Assembly (NCBI GenBank): GCA_031267055.1
Contig: JAIRZV010000014.1
Location: 1 to 7,937, forward strand
DNA: 7,937 nucleotides
Reading direction: 5' to 3'
DNA from: Candidatus Margulisiibacteriota bacterium
GTDB taxonomy: Bacteria > Margulisbacteria > Termititenacia > Termititenacales > Termititenacaceae
Under the pieces are notes generated by a model. The model saw only the letters and a program-made list of their open reading frames with translations. It was not told the origin of the DNA and ran no database searches. The position numbers and the translations under genes are program-made. Shown here one piece after another: positions 1 through 7,380 of this stretch; the stretch's first letter is position 1; the number at the start of each line of letters is the position of its first letter.

Positions 1-2970
1 GCCGCGGCTTCCTTTGAATTAAAAGGTCCGCTGTCCGAATTATCCGGCGGCGGCCGTTTCGCGATCGCGGATTTGCATTATCTGCAAAACGAAATCGGAT
101 TGGTGTCGGCGGAGTTTGCCGTGCAGGGTGATCAGAGCGAAATATTTTTCCGCAGTCCCGACAAAATGGAAGGCAGTGTGGTTTTCCGCGGCGGCTGGGA
201 GAATCTGCTGGCCGATCTTGATCTCAAAGTCGATGGTCTGGAGATCGGCGCCGCGCTGCACAAAGATATTTCGCAAAACATCACGGCCGTGGTGCACCAC
301 GCGCGGCTGGATTTGCAAAAAAGTAATCTCGTGCAAATGTATTTGCCGGACAGCACCGGCGCGGCAGAATTTGTCGGTGAATTATTTTGGGTGGACAAAC
401 ATCTGCTGCTCGACGGTTCTTTGCGCGCCGAGGAGCTGCGTTATGCTGATCTGATTGTGACGCCGCTGCAGGGACAATTTTTATTTGACGGGCAAGAATT
501 TCGTGTGGCGGATTTTCATTTTGGTCTGGCCGACAGTTTTTTGACCGGCAATGCCAGCGTCAGGATCGTGGCTGGCGAACAGCCGCTCTGGCAAAGATTG
601 GCGGTCAGCGTGGATATAGACACCAAAGTGAATTTGGCCGCGGCCTATGAATTTACCGGCAAGGCCGAAGCGGTTTGGCAGGATTTGCAACGGCGCTGGC
701 AAAACCCCGCTGAAAGCCAACGGCCGCTTGTGTCGGCGTGGCTGTCAGACGAGGTTTTGTATGCGGAATACGGCGACTCGGCTTTGCGTAAATTTAAAGA
801 TTATATTCCGGCCGCGGCGGCGGATATTTTGCCAGCGCTGGATTTGCGCGGACAGTTGGACGGGCACTTGGCTTTTTACAGCCGCGGTGATGATTTCCGC
901 ATCGAGCAGGATTTGCGCATAGTCGGCGGCTCGATTCAGGGACAGGGCGCTGATTTGATAGAAATCACCGCCGGCACCGATCACAGCGGATTGGTCAGTT
1001 TGAATATTTTAATGCAAGGTCTGCGCGCCGCTAATGTAACCGGCCACGACAGTTTGTTTCTGAGCGCCTTGGTCAGCTCCGGTAATTTGTATTTTCAAGA
1101 CTTTGCTTTGACGAAAGGCAGCCGCACAGCACGGCAGATTTTGACCGGCTCTTTCCCTTTGTTTGGTTTCTGGGACGAGCGTTTTGCGCAGGGCGAGATC
1201 GATTTGCGTTTGCGTCTGGCAGGCGAGGACTTTGCGCTGTTGATCCCGTTTTTCGGCGGAGCGATTGATAGTCCGGGCGATGTCGACATTAATCTGCGCG
1301 GCACGCTGGAAGCGCCACGGCTTTCCGCGGATAAATTAAATCTGGCGAACACGCGGATTGGTTTTGACAATTATTATATTCAGGAAGCTTTGATCCGCCG
1401 CGCGGATCTGGCTTTGCGCGACAATGAATTGACGCTCGATAATCTGGAAATCATTTTGCGTAGCGGAGAGCACGACACCCCGCCTTTGCGTTTATCCGGC
1501 AGACTGGGCTTGCGGGATTGGAATTTCCGGCAAACCGAGCAAATAATTTTGCCGATCAATCTGGCGGTCGAGGATATGCAGGGCGAGCTGAATCTCCGCG
1601 GTTTGTACAATGGTGATTTTGAATTGCGCGACATGGGGCTAAACGGCGAGCTGGCGCTGCCGATCAGTGCGGAGAAAAAAGCAGACCTTGACAAACGGAT
1701 TCGCGCCAACGAGCCGCTGGGTCCGTTGCTGACCGGCACGCTATCTTTTTCTAACGGCACACTGATCCTTTTGGCCGCCGACAAACCGCTCAATCTCAAG
1801 TCAGAAAAAGCGCTCTCGGTGATGCTGGATTTGAATTTAAATATAAAGAACAATCTGCGCGCGGCATCCACGGCGTCGCTTTTGAGCGGCGATTTTTCCG
1901 GATTTTTGGGACAGATCAATGTGGGCTTACGCGACAATAATCCGCCTGTGCGTATCGGCGGCTCGACGAATTATCTGCGCATCGGCGGCTTGATTTATCT
2001 CGACGATGGTTATGTGGGTTTTCTCAATCGCAAATTTACTTTGCTGGAGCAGCGCGATCAGGAAAAATATTTTTTGGGCGCGACGACGCATCGTCCGCAG
2101 GAAAATTATCTGGAATTTGGCGAGACGGAAAAATATACGCTCGAGCCATATCTCTCGGCGGTGGCGCAGACTACGGTGTATGACACCCTGGTTGTCAGCA
2201 ACTCTGCGCTGGCGGTGTCCGGCGATATAGATATAGAAAAAGCCGCGCCGCAAACACTCACGACAGAGACGGATTATTTGGTGTTCATCGACGGTTCGGT
2301 TTTTGACTTGTCGTCCATCACTTTTGAAAAATATCGCAAAGAAAATTTAAATATGGCGCTGGACGGCGAGCCTTATGTCCTGCGCGATAAAAACACCGGC
2401 AAAACTATCGACCAATATCGTTTTCAGGAACTGGCCTATGCGATCTCTCCGCCGCTGATGAAATCCGCGCTGGCTCTGGCGCGCGGCACGAGTGCGCAGA
2501 CCGGCGGCGAAGTGATCAGGGAAACCGCGCGCGACCTGACTGTGACAGAGATAAATTTGCTGGCGCGTACTATTCTGCGGCCGGTGGAAAAAAGCGCGGC
2601 GCAAATGACCGGCCTCTATGATGTGCGTTTCAAGCGCGACATCGGCTCTGACGCGGCGCGTTTTGCCGGACTGGAAACTCAGGCCGCGCTGGTGGATACG
2701 GAAAATACGCGTTTGACCGAATATTTGTTTGGCTTGGAAATGGTCAAAGAGCTTTGGAAAGAGCGGATTTTTTTCAGCGTGGACACCACGCTGGACCGCA
2801 ATCTGCAAAACAAAAGATTAAATATTACAGTTGGTTCTTATAAATTAACTTTTAAACTGCTGAAAAATTATTTTCTGGACGAATTGTCTTTGAATGTTGG
2901 ACAGGAATTGGATTTGCAGCAGGAAGAATATATACCGGCGCTGTCACTGGAAATGCTGCACAATTTTTGA
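1..2970 (+). CDS. tamB: TamB-like translocation/assembly module protein (DUF490 family), 5'-truncated
   Basis: The frame is open from the first base to the TGA at 2968-2970, so the start codon and the expected N-terminal membrane anchor lie upstream; the TTG at 73 is not a credible start. The visible 989 residues are almost entirely alternating polar/hydrophobic beta-strand sequence with many short G/D turns and few cysteines, as expected for the long periplasmic beta-taco of TamB/AsmA-like proteins. The last third (roughly visible residues 600-989) resembles the TamB C-terminal domain: a strand series around GGLIYLDDGYVGFLNRKFTLL (near 1987-2046), then EPYLSAVAQTTVYDTLVV and a VSGDIDIEKAAPQ turn. 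The chain ends in a barrel-like strand with a terminal Phe. Members of the family bridge inner and outer membranes and work with an Omp85 partner in barrel assembly or phospholipid transport. Two Omp85 genes follow directly, the first after 12 bases, which supports this assignment. The exact role (protein assembly or lipid transfer) cannot be read from the sequence. Confidence 0.85.
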   Translation, partial: AAASFELKGPLSELSGGGRFAIADLHYLQNEIGLVSAEFAVQGDQSEIFFRSPDKMEGSVVFRGGWENLLADLDLKVDGLEIGAALHKDISQNITAVVHHARLDLQKSNLVQMYLPDSTGAAEFVGELFWVDKHLLLDGSLRAEELRYADLIVTPLQGQFLFDGQEFRVADFHFGLADSFLTGNASVRIVAGEQPLWQRLAVSVDIDTKVNLAAAYEFTGKAEAVWQDLQRRWQNPAESQRPLVSAWLSDEVLYAEYGDSALRKFKDYIPAAAADILPALDLRGQLDGHLAFYSRGDDFRIEQDLRIVGGSIQGQGADLIEITAGTDHSGLVSLNILMQGLRAANVTGHDSLFLSALVSSGNLYFQDFALTKGSRTARQILTGSFPLFGFWDERFAQGEIDLRLRLAGEDFALLIPFFGGAIDSPGDVDINLRGTLEAPRLSADKLNLANTRIGFDNYYIQEALIRRADLALRDNELTLDNLEIILRSGEHDTPPLRLSGRLGLRDWNFRQTEQIILPINLAVEDMQGELNLRGLYNGDFELRDMGLNGELALPISAEKKADLDKRIRANEPLGPLLTGTLSFSNGTLILLAADKPLNLKSEKALSVMLDLNLNIKNNLRAASTASLLSGDFSGFLGQINVGLRDNNPPVRIGGSTNYLRIGGLIYLDDGYVGFLNRKFTLLEQRDQEKYFLGATTHRPQENYLEFGETEKYTLEPYLSAVAQTTVYDTLVVSNSALAVSGDIDIEKAAPQTLTTETDYLVFIDGSVFDLSSITFEKYRKENLNMALDGEPYVLRDKNTGKTIDQYRFQELAYAISPPLMKSALALARGTSAQTGGEVIRETARDLTVTEINLLARTILRPVEKSAAQMTGLYDVRFKRDIGSDAARFAGLETQAALVDTENTRLTEYLFGLEMVKELWKERIFFSVDTTLDRNLQNKRLNITVGSYKLTFKLLKNYFLDELSLNVGQELDLQQEEYIPALSLEMLHNF

Positions 2971-2971
2971 C

Positions 2972-2975
2972 GGGG
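2972..2975 (+). promoter_or_regulatory. Weak Shine-Dalgarno for the first Omp85 gene
   Basis: A GGGG run begins one base after the upstream stop codon and sits seven bases before the ATG at 2983. It supports that start and suggests re-initiation or coupling with the TamB-like gene. Confidence 0.5.
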
Positions 2976-2982
2976 TAAATTA

Positions 2983-4728
2983 ATGAAAAAGTTTTTGAGC
3001 GTGATTTTAATCTGCTGCGGTCTGCACGCGCTGGATGCGGAGTATTTCAATCTGACGGTTTTGTACATCACGGTGACCGGCAATCAGATTTACAGCGCAC
3101 AGGATATTTTGAGCCGCGCACAGATCAAAACCCGCCGCGGCCAGGGCCAGCGTCTCGACGCGCCGGTGTTGCAGGAAGACATTAATCGGATCATGGCGCT
3201 GGGCGGTTTTCAGTCTGTTGACGTGGATTTACAGCCGCGCGGTCGCGGTTTGTTGCTCCTTTTTGTCGTGAGCGAAAATCCGGTTTTACGCGCGGTGGAA
3301 TTTGCCGGCAATGTCTCGTTGCCGGAAACACAGATCAGGGATTTTTGGCAAAACCAAGCCGGCGAGCAATTAAATTTTTTGACGCTGGAAAAAGACATTC
3401 AGCGTTTGAATAAGGTTTATCAAAAAGAAGGCTACGAGCTTTCTTCGATACAGGAAATCAAGCTCGTTTCGGACAATGTGCTACACGTGCGCGTCGTCGA
3501 GCCGGCAGTCGGCGAAATTATTTTGTCCGGCAATATTTACACGCACGGCGATCTGCTCCGGCGCGAAATGGCGCTATCGCCCGGCAAAGTTTTCAACGCC
3601 AAAACTCTTGCCGCAGACCGCCTGCGTATTTTCCGCTTGGGTTATTTTTCCGCGGTGTTGCTGCCGGAAATAGTTCCGGGCGTGAATGACGGCGAGGTGG
3701 ATATCCGGCTGCAAGTAAGACCAAAAAAGAAAAGCCAGCTCAACGCCGGTTTGGGCGTCACCTCGCGCGAACAATTTGCTTTTACGCGGTTTAGCCTGAT
3801 TAATCTGCTGAATACCGGTGAACAAATACAGCTCAATATGCAGTTTGGCCGCGAATACCGCGTGCCCAACGCTCTGCCGAAATTCAGCTACCGCGCGCGC
3901 TACTATTATCCGTGGTTTTTAACGCGCGATTTGACCTGGGGTTTTACCAGTTATATGAACACCAGTTACGAAAAGATACGCAATCCCGAATCCGACGTCA
4001 GCGATATACTGGCGATCCGTCGTAGTGGTTTTTCCACCGACTTCAGTCTGCCGTTGCCTTTTGGCCGGCAATACAATATTTTGCTGGAATACAAAGACGA
4101 GTTTGTGCAGGAAGACCGGCTCAATCCCAGTCTGCATTATCTCAAACGCTCGCTGGCGCTGACTTATATTTACAACAGCCTGCGTTATCTCGACGAGACC
4201 AACATTGCGCTGGACGGCGATATGTACCGGCTGCATTTTGAGGGCGGCGGCAATATTTATTTTCTCGACCAGAAAATTATCAGTATGGGCGGCGTGGAGT
4301 TTCTCCGTAACGAGCTGCAGTATTTGCGCTACATACCGCTGACTGGTGACAACAATGTGGTGGGCGTTAGTTATCGCAGTGGCGCTTACCTATCCTCGCG
4401 CGACCGCAATATTCTCGAGGGCGAGGAATATTCGCTGGGCGGCGGCTCCACAGTGCGCGGTTACGCGGATATCGAGCCATTTGCCGTCGGGCCAAAAATG
4501 TTTTTGATCAACGCCGAGTATCGCTATATTTTTAATGAATACTGGCAGGGTGTTTTGTTTTACGATTGGGGACACGCTTTTGACGATCCGCAAATCTCGG
4601 TCAAAGAATTTAAATCCGGTTATGGTTTTGGCGTGCGGCTGTCCACGCCGATCGGCCCGCTGCGTTTCGATCTTGGCCGCGGCGAACTGCACTGGATTTT
4701 GCATTTTGGTTTGGGGTATACCTTTTAA
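2983..4728 (+). CDS. Omp85-family outer membrane assembly factor (BamA/TamA-like, three POTRA domains)
   Basis: This 581-residue protein starts with a signal peptide (MKK, hydrophobic to about residue 17, possible cleavage after LDA at 17-19). Three POTRA domains follow: about 25-99, 101-174 and 176-249. Each opens with a strand and a G-N turn (VTGN, FAGN, LSGN), and the third carries the typical GKVFNAKTL...LGYFS segment. The 16-stranded barrel spans about 253-581. It has the diagnostic loop-6 motif STVRGY (489-494), the strand EYRYIFNEY, the late motif GFGVRLSTPIGPLRFDLG and a C-terminal aromatic strand ending YTF. Omp85 proteins of this kind insert beta-barrels into the outer membrane. Three POTRA domains and a length near 580 match TamA better than the five-POTRA BamA of Proteobacteria, and it lies 12 bases downstream of a TamB-like gene, so it may be TamB's partner. 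A second BamA is equally possible, so no symbol is given. The ATG at 2983 is preceded by GGGG at 2972-2975, seven bases upstream. Confidence 0.9.
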   Translation: MKKFLSVILICCGLHALDAEYFNLTVLYITVTGNQIYSAQDILSRAQIKTRRGQGQRLDAPVLQEDINRIMALGGFQSVDVDLQPRGRGLLLLFVVSENPVLRAVEFAGNVSLPETQIRDFWQNQAGEQLNFLTLEKDIQRLNKVYQKEGYELSSIQEIKLVSDNVLHVRVVEPAVGEIILSGNIYTHGDLLRREMALSPGKVFNAKTLAADRLRIFRLGYFSAVLLPEIVPGVNDGEVDIRLQVRPKKKSQLNAGLGVTSREQFAFTRFSLINLLNTGEQIQLNMQFGREYRVPNALPKFSYRARYYYPWFLTRDLTWGFTSYMNTSYEKIRNPESDVSDILAIRRSGFSTDFSLPLPFGRQYNILLEYKDEFVQEDRLNPSLHYLKRSLALTYIYNSLRYLDETNIALDGDMYRLHFEGGGNIYFLDQKIISMGGVEFLRNELQYLRYIPLTGDNNVVGVSYRSGAYLSSRDRNILEGEEYSLGGGSTVRGYADIEPFAVGPKMFLINAEYRYIFNEYWQGVLFYDWGHAFDDPQISVKEFKSGYGFGVRLSTPIGPLRFDLGRGELHWILHFGLGYTF

Positions 4729-4754
4729 CCCAAACACGTTATTATTCCACCCGC

Positions 4755-4802
4755 GTGAAAAAATTGTTTCTTACATTATTGTGCCTGCTGGCCACTGCCT
4801 GT
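4755..4802 (+). other. Lipoprotein-type signal peptide (SPase II lipobox)
   Basis: The first 16 codons of the second Omp85 protein encode two lysines, a short hydrophobic core and LLATAC. This fits the general bacterial lipobox pattern: small or hydrophobic residues at -4 to -2, Ala at -1 and Cys16 at +1. The +2 residue is Thr, not the Asp that retains lipoproteins in the inner membrane of enterobacteria, although that rule may not apply here. The neighbouring paralogue has no such cysteine arrangement: its CC pair at 11-12 is preceded by Ile or Cys instead of a small residue. Confidence 0.65.
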
Positions 4803-6779
4803 ACTCTGGAGCTGGACACTGAACCGCGGTTTTCCGCGCCAGTGACACCGGCTATACGCGAGCTGACGCTGACCCCCGCCGAAAACGGAGACGCCGCGGA
4901 TTATTCTTTTGATCTGGACAGCATGTATGCGCCCGGGCAAACTGTAACTTTCAATGTGCAAAAAAACCGGGCGGATTTGCATATCTCCATGGTTGCTATA
5001 GAGCTGCTCGGACAGCGCGGCGAATTGCGCGAGTATGAAAAAGACAGCTGGACCGGTTATTTTGTTTTGCCGCAGGAACTTGACGAAGGCGCTCTGCCGG
5101 TGACGATTTCTCTGCGCGGCCGTGATTATGCGGCTGACGAACCGGCCGAGATAAATATTGTTTATCCGATCAGCGAGATTATTTTAAAAAGCCAGACCAC
5201 TGCGTCCCTGCCGCCGACTTTGAATACTATTGTCCGGGAAACGATTTTACTGCAAACCGGCGATTTTTATTCGGCTATGCGTGCGGAAGTCAACCGCCAG
5301 CGGATTTTTGATCTGGGCTTTTTTGAAAAAGTGGAAGTTAAGCGGACGGTGCGAGATCGGAAAAGCCAGATGATTTTTTCGCTCTGGGAAAATCCGGTGC
5401 TGAAAAATATCCACGTGACCGGCAACCGCGCGCTTTCCGCAGCGGAAATTTTGGCCGTCATGGAATTAAAATCTGGTGAAATACTGGCGACGCGCCAACT
5501 GCAAAAAGACATGCTGGCTGTGGAAAAACTCTACAGCGACAAAGAATACACTTTTGCGCGTATCGCTTCGATAGAGCGTCCGGCCAAAAACAATGATTTT
5601 ACGCTGACGTTGCGGATTTCCGAAGGCGAGATCGGCAATATTCGCGTGTTGGGCAATGACGTGACTCAGACTAAAGTCATCACACGCGAGACGGAGCTGA
5701 AATCCGGCGATGTTTTCAATGCCGCTTTGCTGCGCGACGATTTTCGCAGTATTTACAATCTGAATTATTTTTCCCAGCTGATGCCCGATGTGCGCGTCAA
5801 CGAGGAAACCGGCAAGATCGATCTGGACTGGAAAGTTGAGGAGAAAAAAACCAGCTCAGTAAATTTTGGCGGCGGCTACGGGCAAGTGCAGGGCTGGTTT
5901 GGTTTTACCGATCTCCTGCTGGACAATATCATGGGCTCCGGTCAGTCTTTGCTTTTGAAAGCGTCATTTGGCGAGAAACTGACTTCGTATCAAGTCCGTT
6001 ATCACAATCCGTGGATGTGGGACAACAAAACTTCTTTTACCGGCAGATTGTGGTCGACTTACGGTTACAATTACCTTTCAGCCCAGCGTGAATTGCGCAA
6101 CGGCTGGTCGACCGCGGTCGGTTTCCGCAAGACGAAATACATCAGCGAGACGTACAGTTTTCGCTATGAAGATGTTTTCAATATCGATGACCGCACGCAG
6201 GATTATCAGGACCGCGCGGTGGGCTACAGCATTGCCTATGACTCGCGCGACCAGTGGATGAATCCGACCACCGGCCAACATGCGATTTTTTCTATGGATC
6301 ATTCCGCTAAGCTGCTGGGCGGCAGTATCAACGCCTCGCGCTACTCCGCGCAATACAATCATTTTCATCCGCTGGCCGAAAAACAGGTGCTGGCTTTCCG
6401 CACGATGTATGATTATCAACTGGGCGATATTTTTCCGGCGGAGCAGTACTATGTGGGCAGCGACAGTACCGTGCGCGGCTATCGGTCGATTTTCGCCAAA
6501 GGCAACGAGCGCATTATTTTTAATCTGGAGTACCGTTATATTTTTACGGAAATGTTTGTCGGCGTGCTCTTTTATGATATTGGCCAGACCACGCAGCCGG
6601 TGTATGATCCGCGGGACGCCGAGCGCGATTTTACCAACCGCGTAGGCTGGGGTTCAGCGCAGGGCTTTGGCGTGCGCATCCTCACGCCGATGGGGCCGAT
6701 CCGCCTCGACTACGGCTGGCCAGACCACAAAGAATTCGCCGACGGTTTCTTGAGTTTTAATATGGGGAATACGTTCTGA
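4755..6779 (+). CDS. bamA: BamA-type Omp85 protein with lipoprotein signal and N-terminal Ig-like domain
   Basis: This 674-residue protein begins at GTG. The first residues (MKKLFLTLLCLLATAC) form a signal peptide ending in a lipobox-like LATAC with Cys16, and Thr at +2. Residues about 30-137 form an extra beta-rich domain with Ig-like features (APGQTVTFNV at 59-68, SWTGYFVLP at 98-106, LPVTISLRGRDYA at 114-126). Three POTRA domains follow: about 138-212, 215-291 and 293-364; the second and third contain VTGN and VLGN turns, and the third has GDVFNAALL...LNYFS. The barrel covers about 367-674, with STVRGY at 571-576, LEYRYIF, GVLFYDIG, TPMGPIRLDYG and a terminal NTF. The family folds and inserts outer-membrane proteins. 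Its place just before skp and lpxD is the usual one for bamA, so this is the better BamA candidate of the two. A lipid anchor and Ig-like domain are not part of standard BamA. No Shine-Dalgarno precedes the start; translation may be coupled to the gene 26 bases upstream. Confidence 0.9.
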   Translation: MKKLFLTLLCLLATACTLELDTEPRFSAPVTPAIRELTLTPAENGDAADYSFDLDSMYAPGQTVTFNVQKNRADLHISMVAIELLGQRGELREYEKDSWTGYFVLPQELDEGALPVTISLRGRDYAADEPAEINIVYPISEIILKSQTTASLPPTLNTIVRETILLQTGDFYSAMRAEVNRQRIFDLGFFEKVEVKRTVRDRKSQMIFSLWENPVLKNIHVTGNRALSAAEILAVMELKSGEILATRQLQKDMLAVEKLYSDKEYTFARIASIERPAKNNDFTLTLRISEGEIGNIRVLGNDVTQTKVITRETELKSGDVFNAALLRDDFRSIYNLNYFSQLMPDVRVNEETGKIDLDWKVEEKKTSSVNFGGGYGQVQGWFGFTDLLLDNIMGSGQSLLLKASFGEKLTSYQVRYHNPWMWDNKTSFTGRLWSTYGYNYLSAQRELRNGWSTAVGFRKTKYISETYSFRYEDVFNIDDRTQDYQDRAVGYSIAYDSRDQWMNPTTGQHAIFSMDHSAKLLGGSINASRYSAQYNHFHPLAEKQVLAFRTMYDYQLGDIFPAEQYYVGSDSTVRGYRSIFAKGNERIIFNLEYRYIFTEMFVGVLFYDIGQTTQPVYDPRDAERDFTNRVGWGSAQGFGVRILTPMGPIRLDYGWPDHKEFADGFLSFNMGNTF

Positions 6780-6827
6780 TTTTGCTAGTTTTGACCGTGG
6801 TGCGGTGCCGGAACAAAACTGTCTTTT
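6780..6827 (+). terminator. Possible rho-independent terminator after the second Omp85 gene
   Basis: Eight bases after the TGA, AGTTTTG (6787-6793) is perfectly complementary to CAAAACT (6814-6820). An inner CCG (6795-6797) can pair with CGG (6809-6811) around a G-rich loop. The T-rich GTCTTTTGG follows at 6821-6829. The stem is AT-rich with small asymmetric bulges and the T-tract is interrupted, so it may be only a partial or attenuating terminator. Confidence 0.4.
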
Positions 6828-6833
6828 GGTTTG

Positions 6834-6839
6834 TATAAT
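6834..6839 (+). promoter_or_regulatory. Consensus -10 element TATAAT (distal candidate promoter for skp-lpxD)
   Basis: TATAAT matches the sigma-70 -10 consensus exactly and lies in the only sizeable intergenic gap, about 90 bases before the skp start. No convincing -35 is seen 16-18 bases upstream; that position (GAACAA, 6811-6816) falls inside the 3' arm of the upstream hairpin. It may therefore be a chance match. Confidence 0.35.
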
Positions 6840-6863
6840 GTTGCGGAATTAAGCCGCAATATT
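6837..6863 (+). other. Hairpin in the skp leader (inverted repeat)
   Basis: TTGCGG (6841-6846) pairs perfectly with CCGCAA (6854-6859) across a 7-base loop. The stem extends outward by a G-T pair and three A/T pairs to 6837 and 6863. Only two T residues follow before GCTGG, so it is a weak terminator at best. It could be a leader structure if transcription starts at the TATAAT immediately upstream, or a second, weak end for the upstream transcript. Confidence 0.4.
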
Positions 6864-6895
6864 TTGCTGGAACGTTTTTAGTTTTATGTTAAAAT
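6864..6895 (+). promoter_or_regulatory. Proximal candidate promoter for skp-lpxD
   Basis: TGTTAAAAT at 6887-6895 reads as an extended -10 (TG, one base, TAAAAT). A TTGCTG at 6864-6869 could serve as the -35, but the 20-base spacing is longer than ideal. Transcription from here would begin near 6902 and give a leader of about 30 bases containing the Shine-Dalgarno sequence. Confidence 0.35.
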
Positions 6896-6917
6896 AACAG
6901 CTGAATATATTTTTAAA

Positions 6918-6922
6918 GGGAG
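6918..6922 (+). promoter_or_regulatory. Shine-Dalgarno for skp
   Basis: GGGAG lies eight bases before the ATG at 6931 and is the strongest ribosome-binding site in the window. It fixes the start of skp, which also begins with a clear signal peptide. Confidence 0.7.
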
Positions 6923-6930
6923 CAGGAAAC

Positions 6931-7380
6931 ATGAAATTAGCAAAAATAATTTTAAGTCTGGCGGTTTTGGTGAGTGTTTCGCTGGCGGCGACAGTCGGGT
7001 ATATCGACGTGAAGCAGGTTTTTGAGGGCTACAGCAAAACGAAATCCGTGCAGGACGATCTTAATAATAAAATGAAAGATTATGAAAAACTGCGCAACAA
7101 GCACGCGCAAAAATTGACCGAGGCCAAGATCGATGGCAAGACGGAAAAAGATCTGGAAAAATTGCAGGAAGATATGAAAAAAGAACTCGGCCCCAAAGAA
7201 ACAGAAATCCAGATGATCAATGACGAACAAATGGCCAAAATCCGCAAAGATATTGTCGCCGCGGTGGATGCCATTTCCAAAGAAGTCGGCATCGATGTGG
7301 TGGTGGACAAACAGGTGATTATCACGGGCGGCATGGATTTGACCGAGCAGGTCATCACGCGCCTGAATAAGAAAAAATAA
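6931..7380 (+). CDS. skp: Skp/OmpH-family periplasmic chaperone
   Basis: This 149-residue protein has a signal peptide (MKLAKIILSL followed by a hydrophobic run, cleavage likely near SLA-ATVG at residues 19-20). The mature start TVGYIDVKQVFEGYSKTK is the typical Skp/OmpH opening strand. Residues about 35-115 are rich in K, E, D and Q, with heptad-like hydrophobic spacing, as in the coiled-coil tentacles of Skp. The C-terminal part (IDVVVDKQVIITGGMDLTEQVITRLN) matches the closing strand and helix of the family's body domain. Skp trimers hold unfolded outer-membrane proteins in the periplasm and deliver them to the BAM machinery, which fits the Omp85 gene upstream. The length is close to the family norm. 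The tentacle region is somewhat short, and whether it forms a trimer cannot be judged here. The gene seems to start a transcription unit or sub-operon with lpxD, because its upstream gap contains promoter-like elements. Confidence 0.92.
   Translation: MKLAKIILSLAVLVSVSLAATVGYIDVKQVFEGYSKTKSVQDDLNNKMKDYEKLRNKHAQKLTEAKIDGKTEKDLEKLQEDMKKELGPKETEIQMINDEQMAKIRKDIVAAVDAISKEVGIDVVVDKQVIITGGMDLTEQVITRLNKKK

Noticed and set aside
1380..1937. A 185-residue minus-strand open frame
   Set aside because: It lies wholly inside the TamB-like gene, is rich in Ser/Arg/Lys as expected for an antisense shadow, and has no recognisable domain or ribosome site.
1951..1990. A near-perfect 13-base direct repeat (CGYATCGGCGGCT) with a 27-base period
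   Set aside because: It encodes the repeated RIGG of two neighbouring beta-strands in the TamB domain, so protein structure explains it; only two copies are present.
2347..2808. A 153-residue minus-strand open frame
   Set aside because: It is antisense to the conserved TamB C-terminal domain, rich in H/R/Q, and shows no family resemblance.
73..2970. A complete TamB-like gene starting at the TTG at 73
   Set aside because: The same frame is open back to base 1 and encodes further TamB-like beta-strand sequence. There is no signal or membrane anchor at the TTG and no ribosome site, so the gene is truncated by the window edge.
2983..3042. A lipoprotein signal in the first Omp85 protein (Cys11-Cys12)
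   Set aside because: The residue before each cysteine is Ile or Cys instead of Ala, Gly or Ser, so there is no acceptable lipobox.
6791..6796. TTGACC as a -35 element
   Set aside because: It is 37 bases before the TATAAT, far too distant, and lies within the hairpin after bamA. No -10 is seen at the right spacing.
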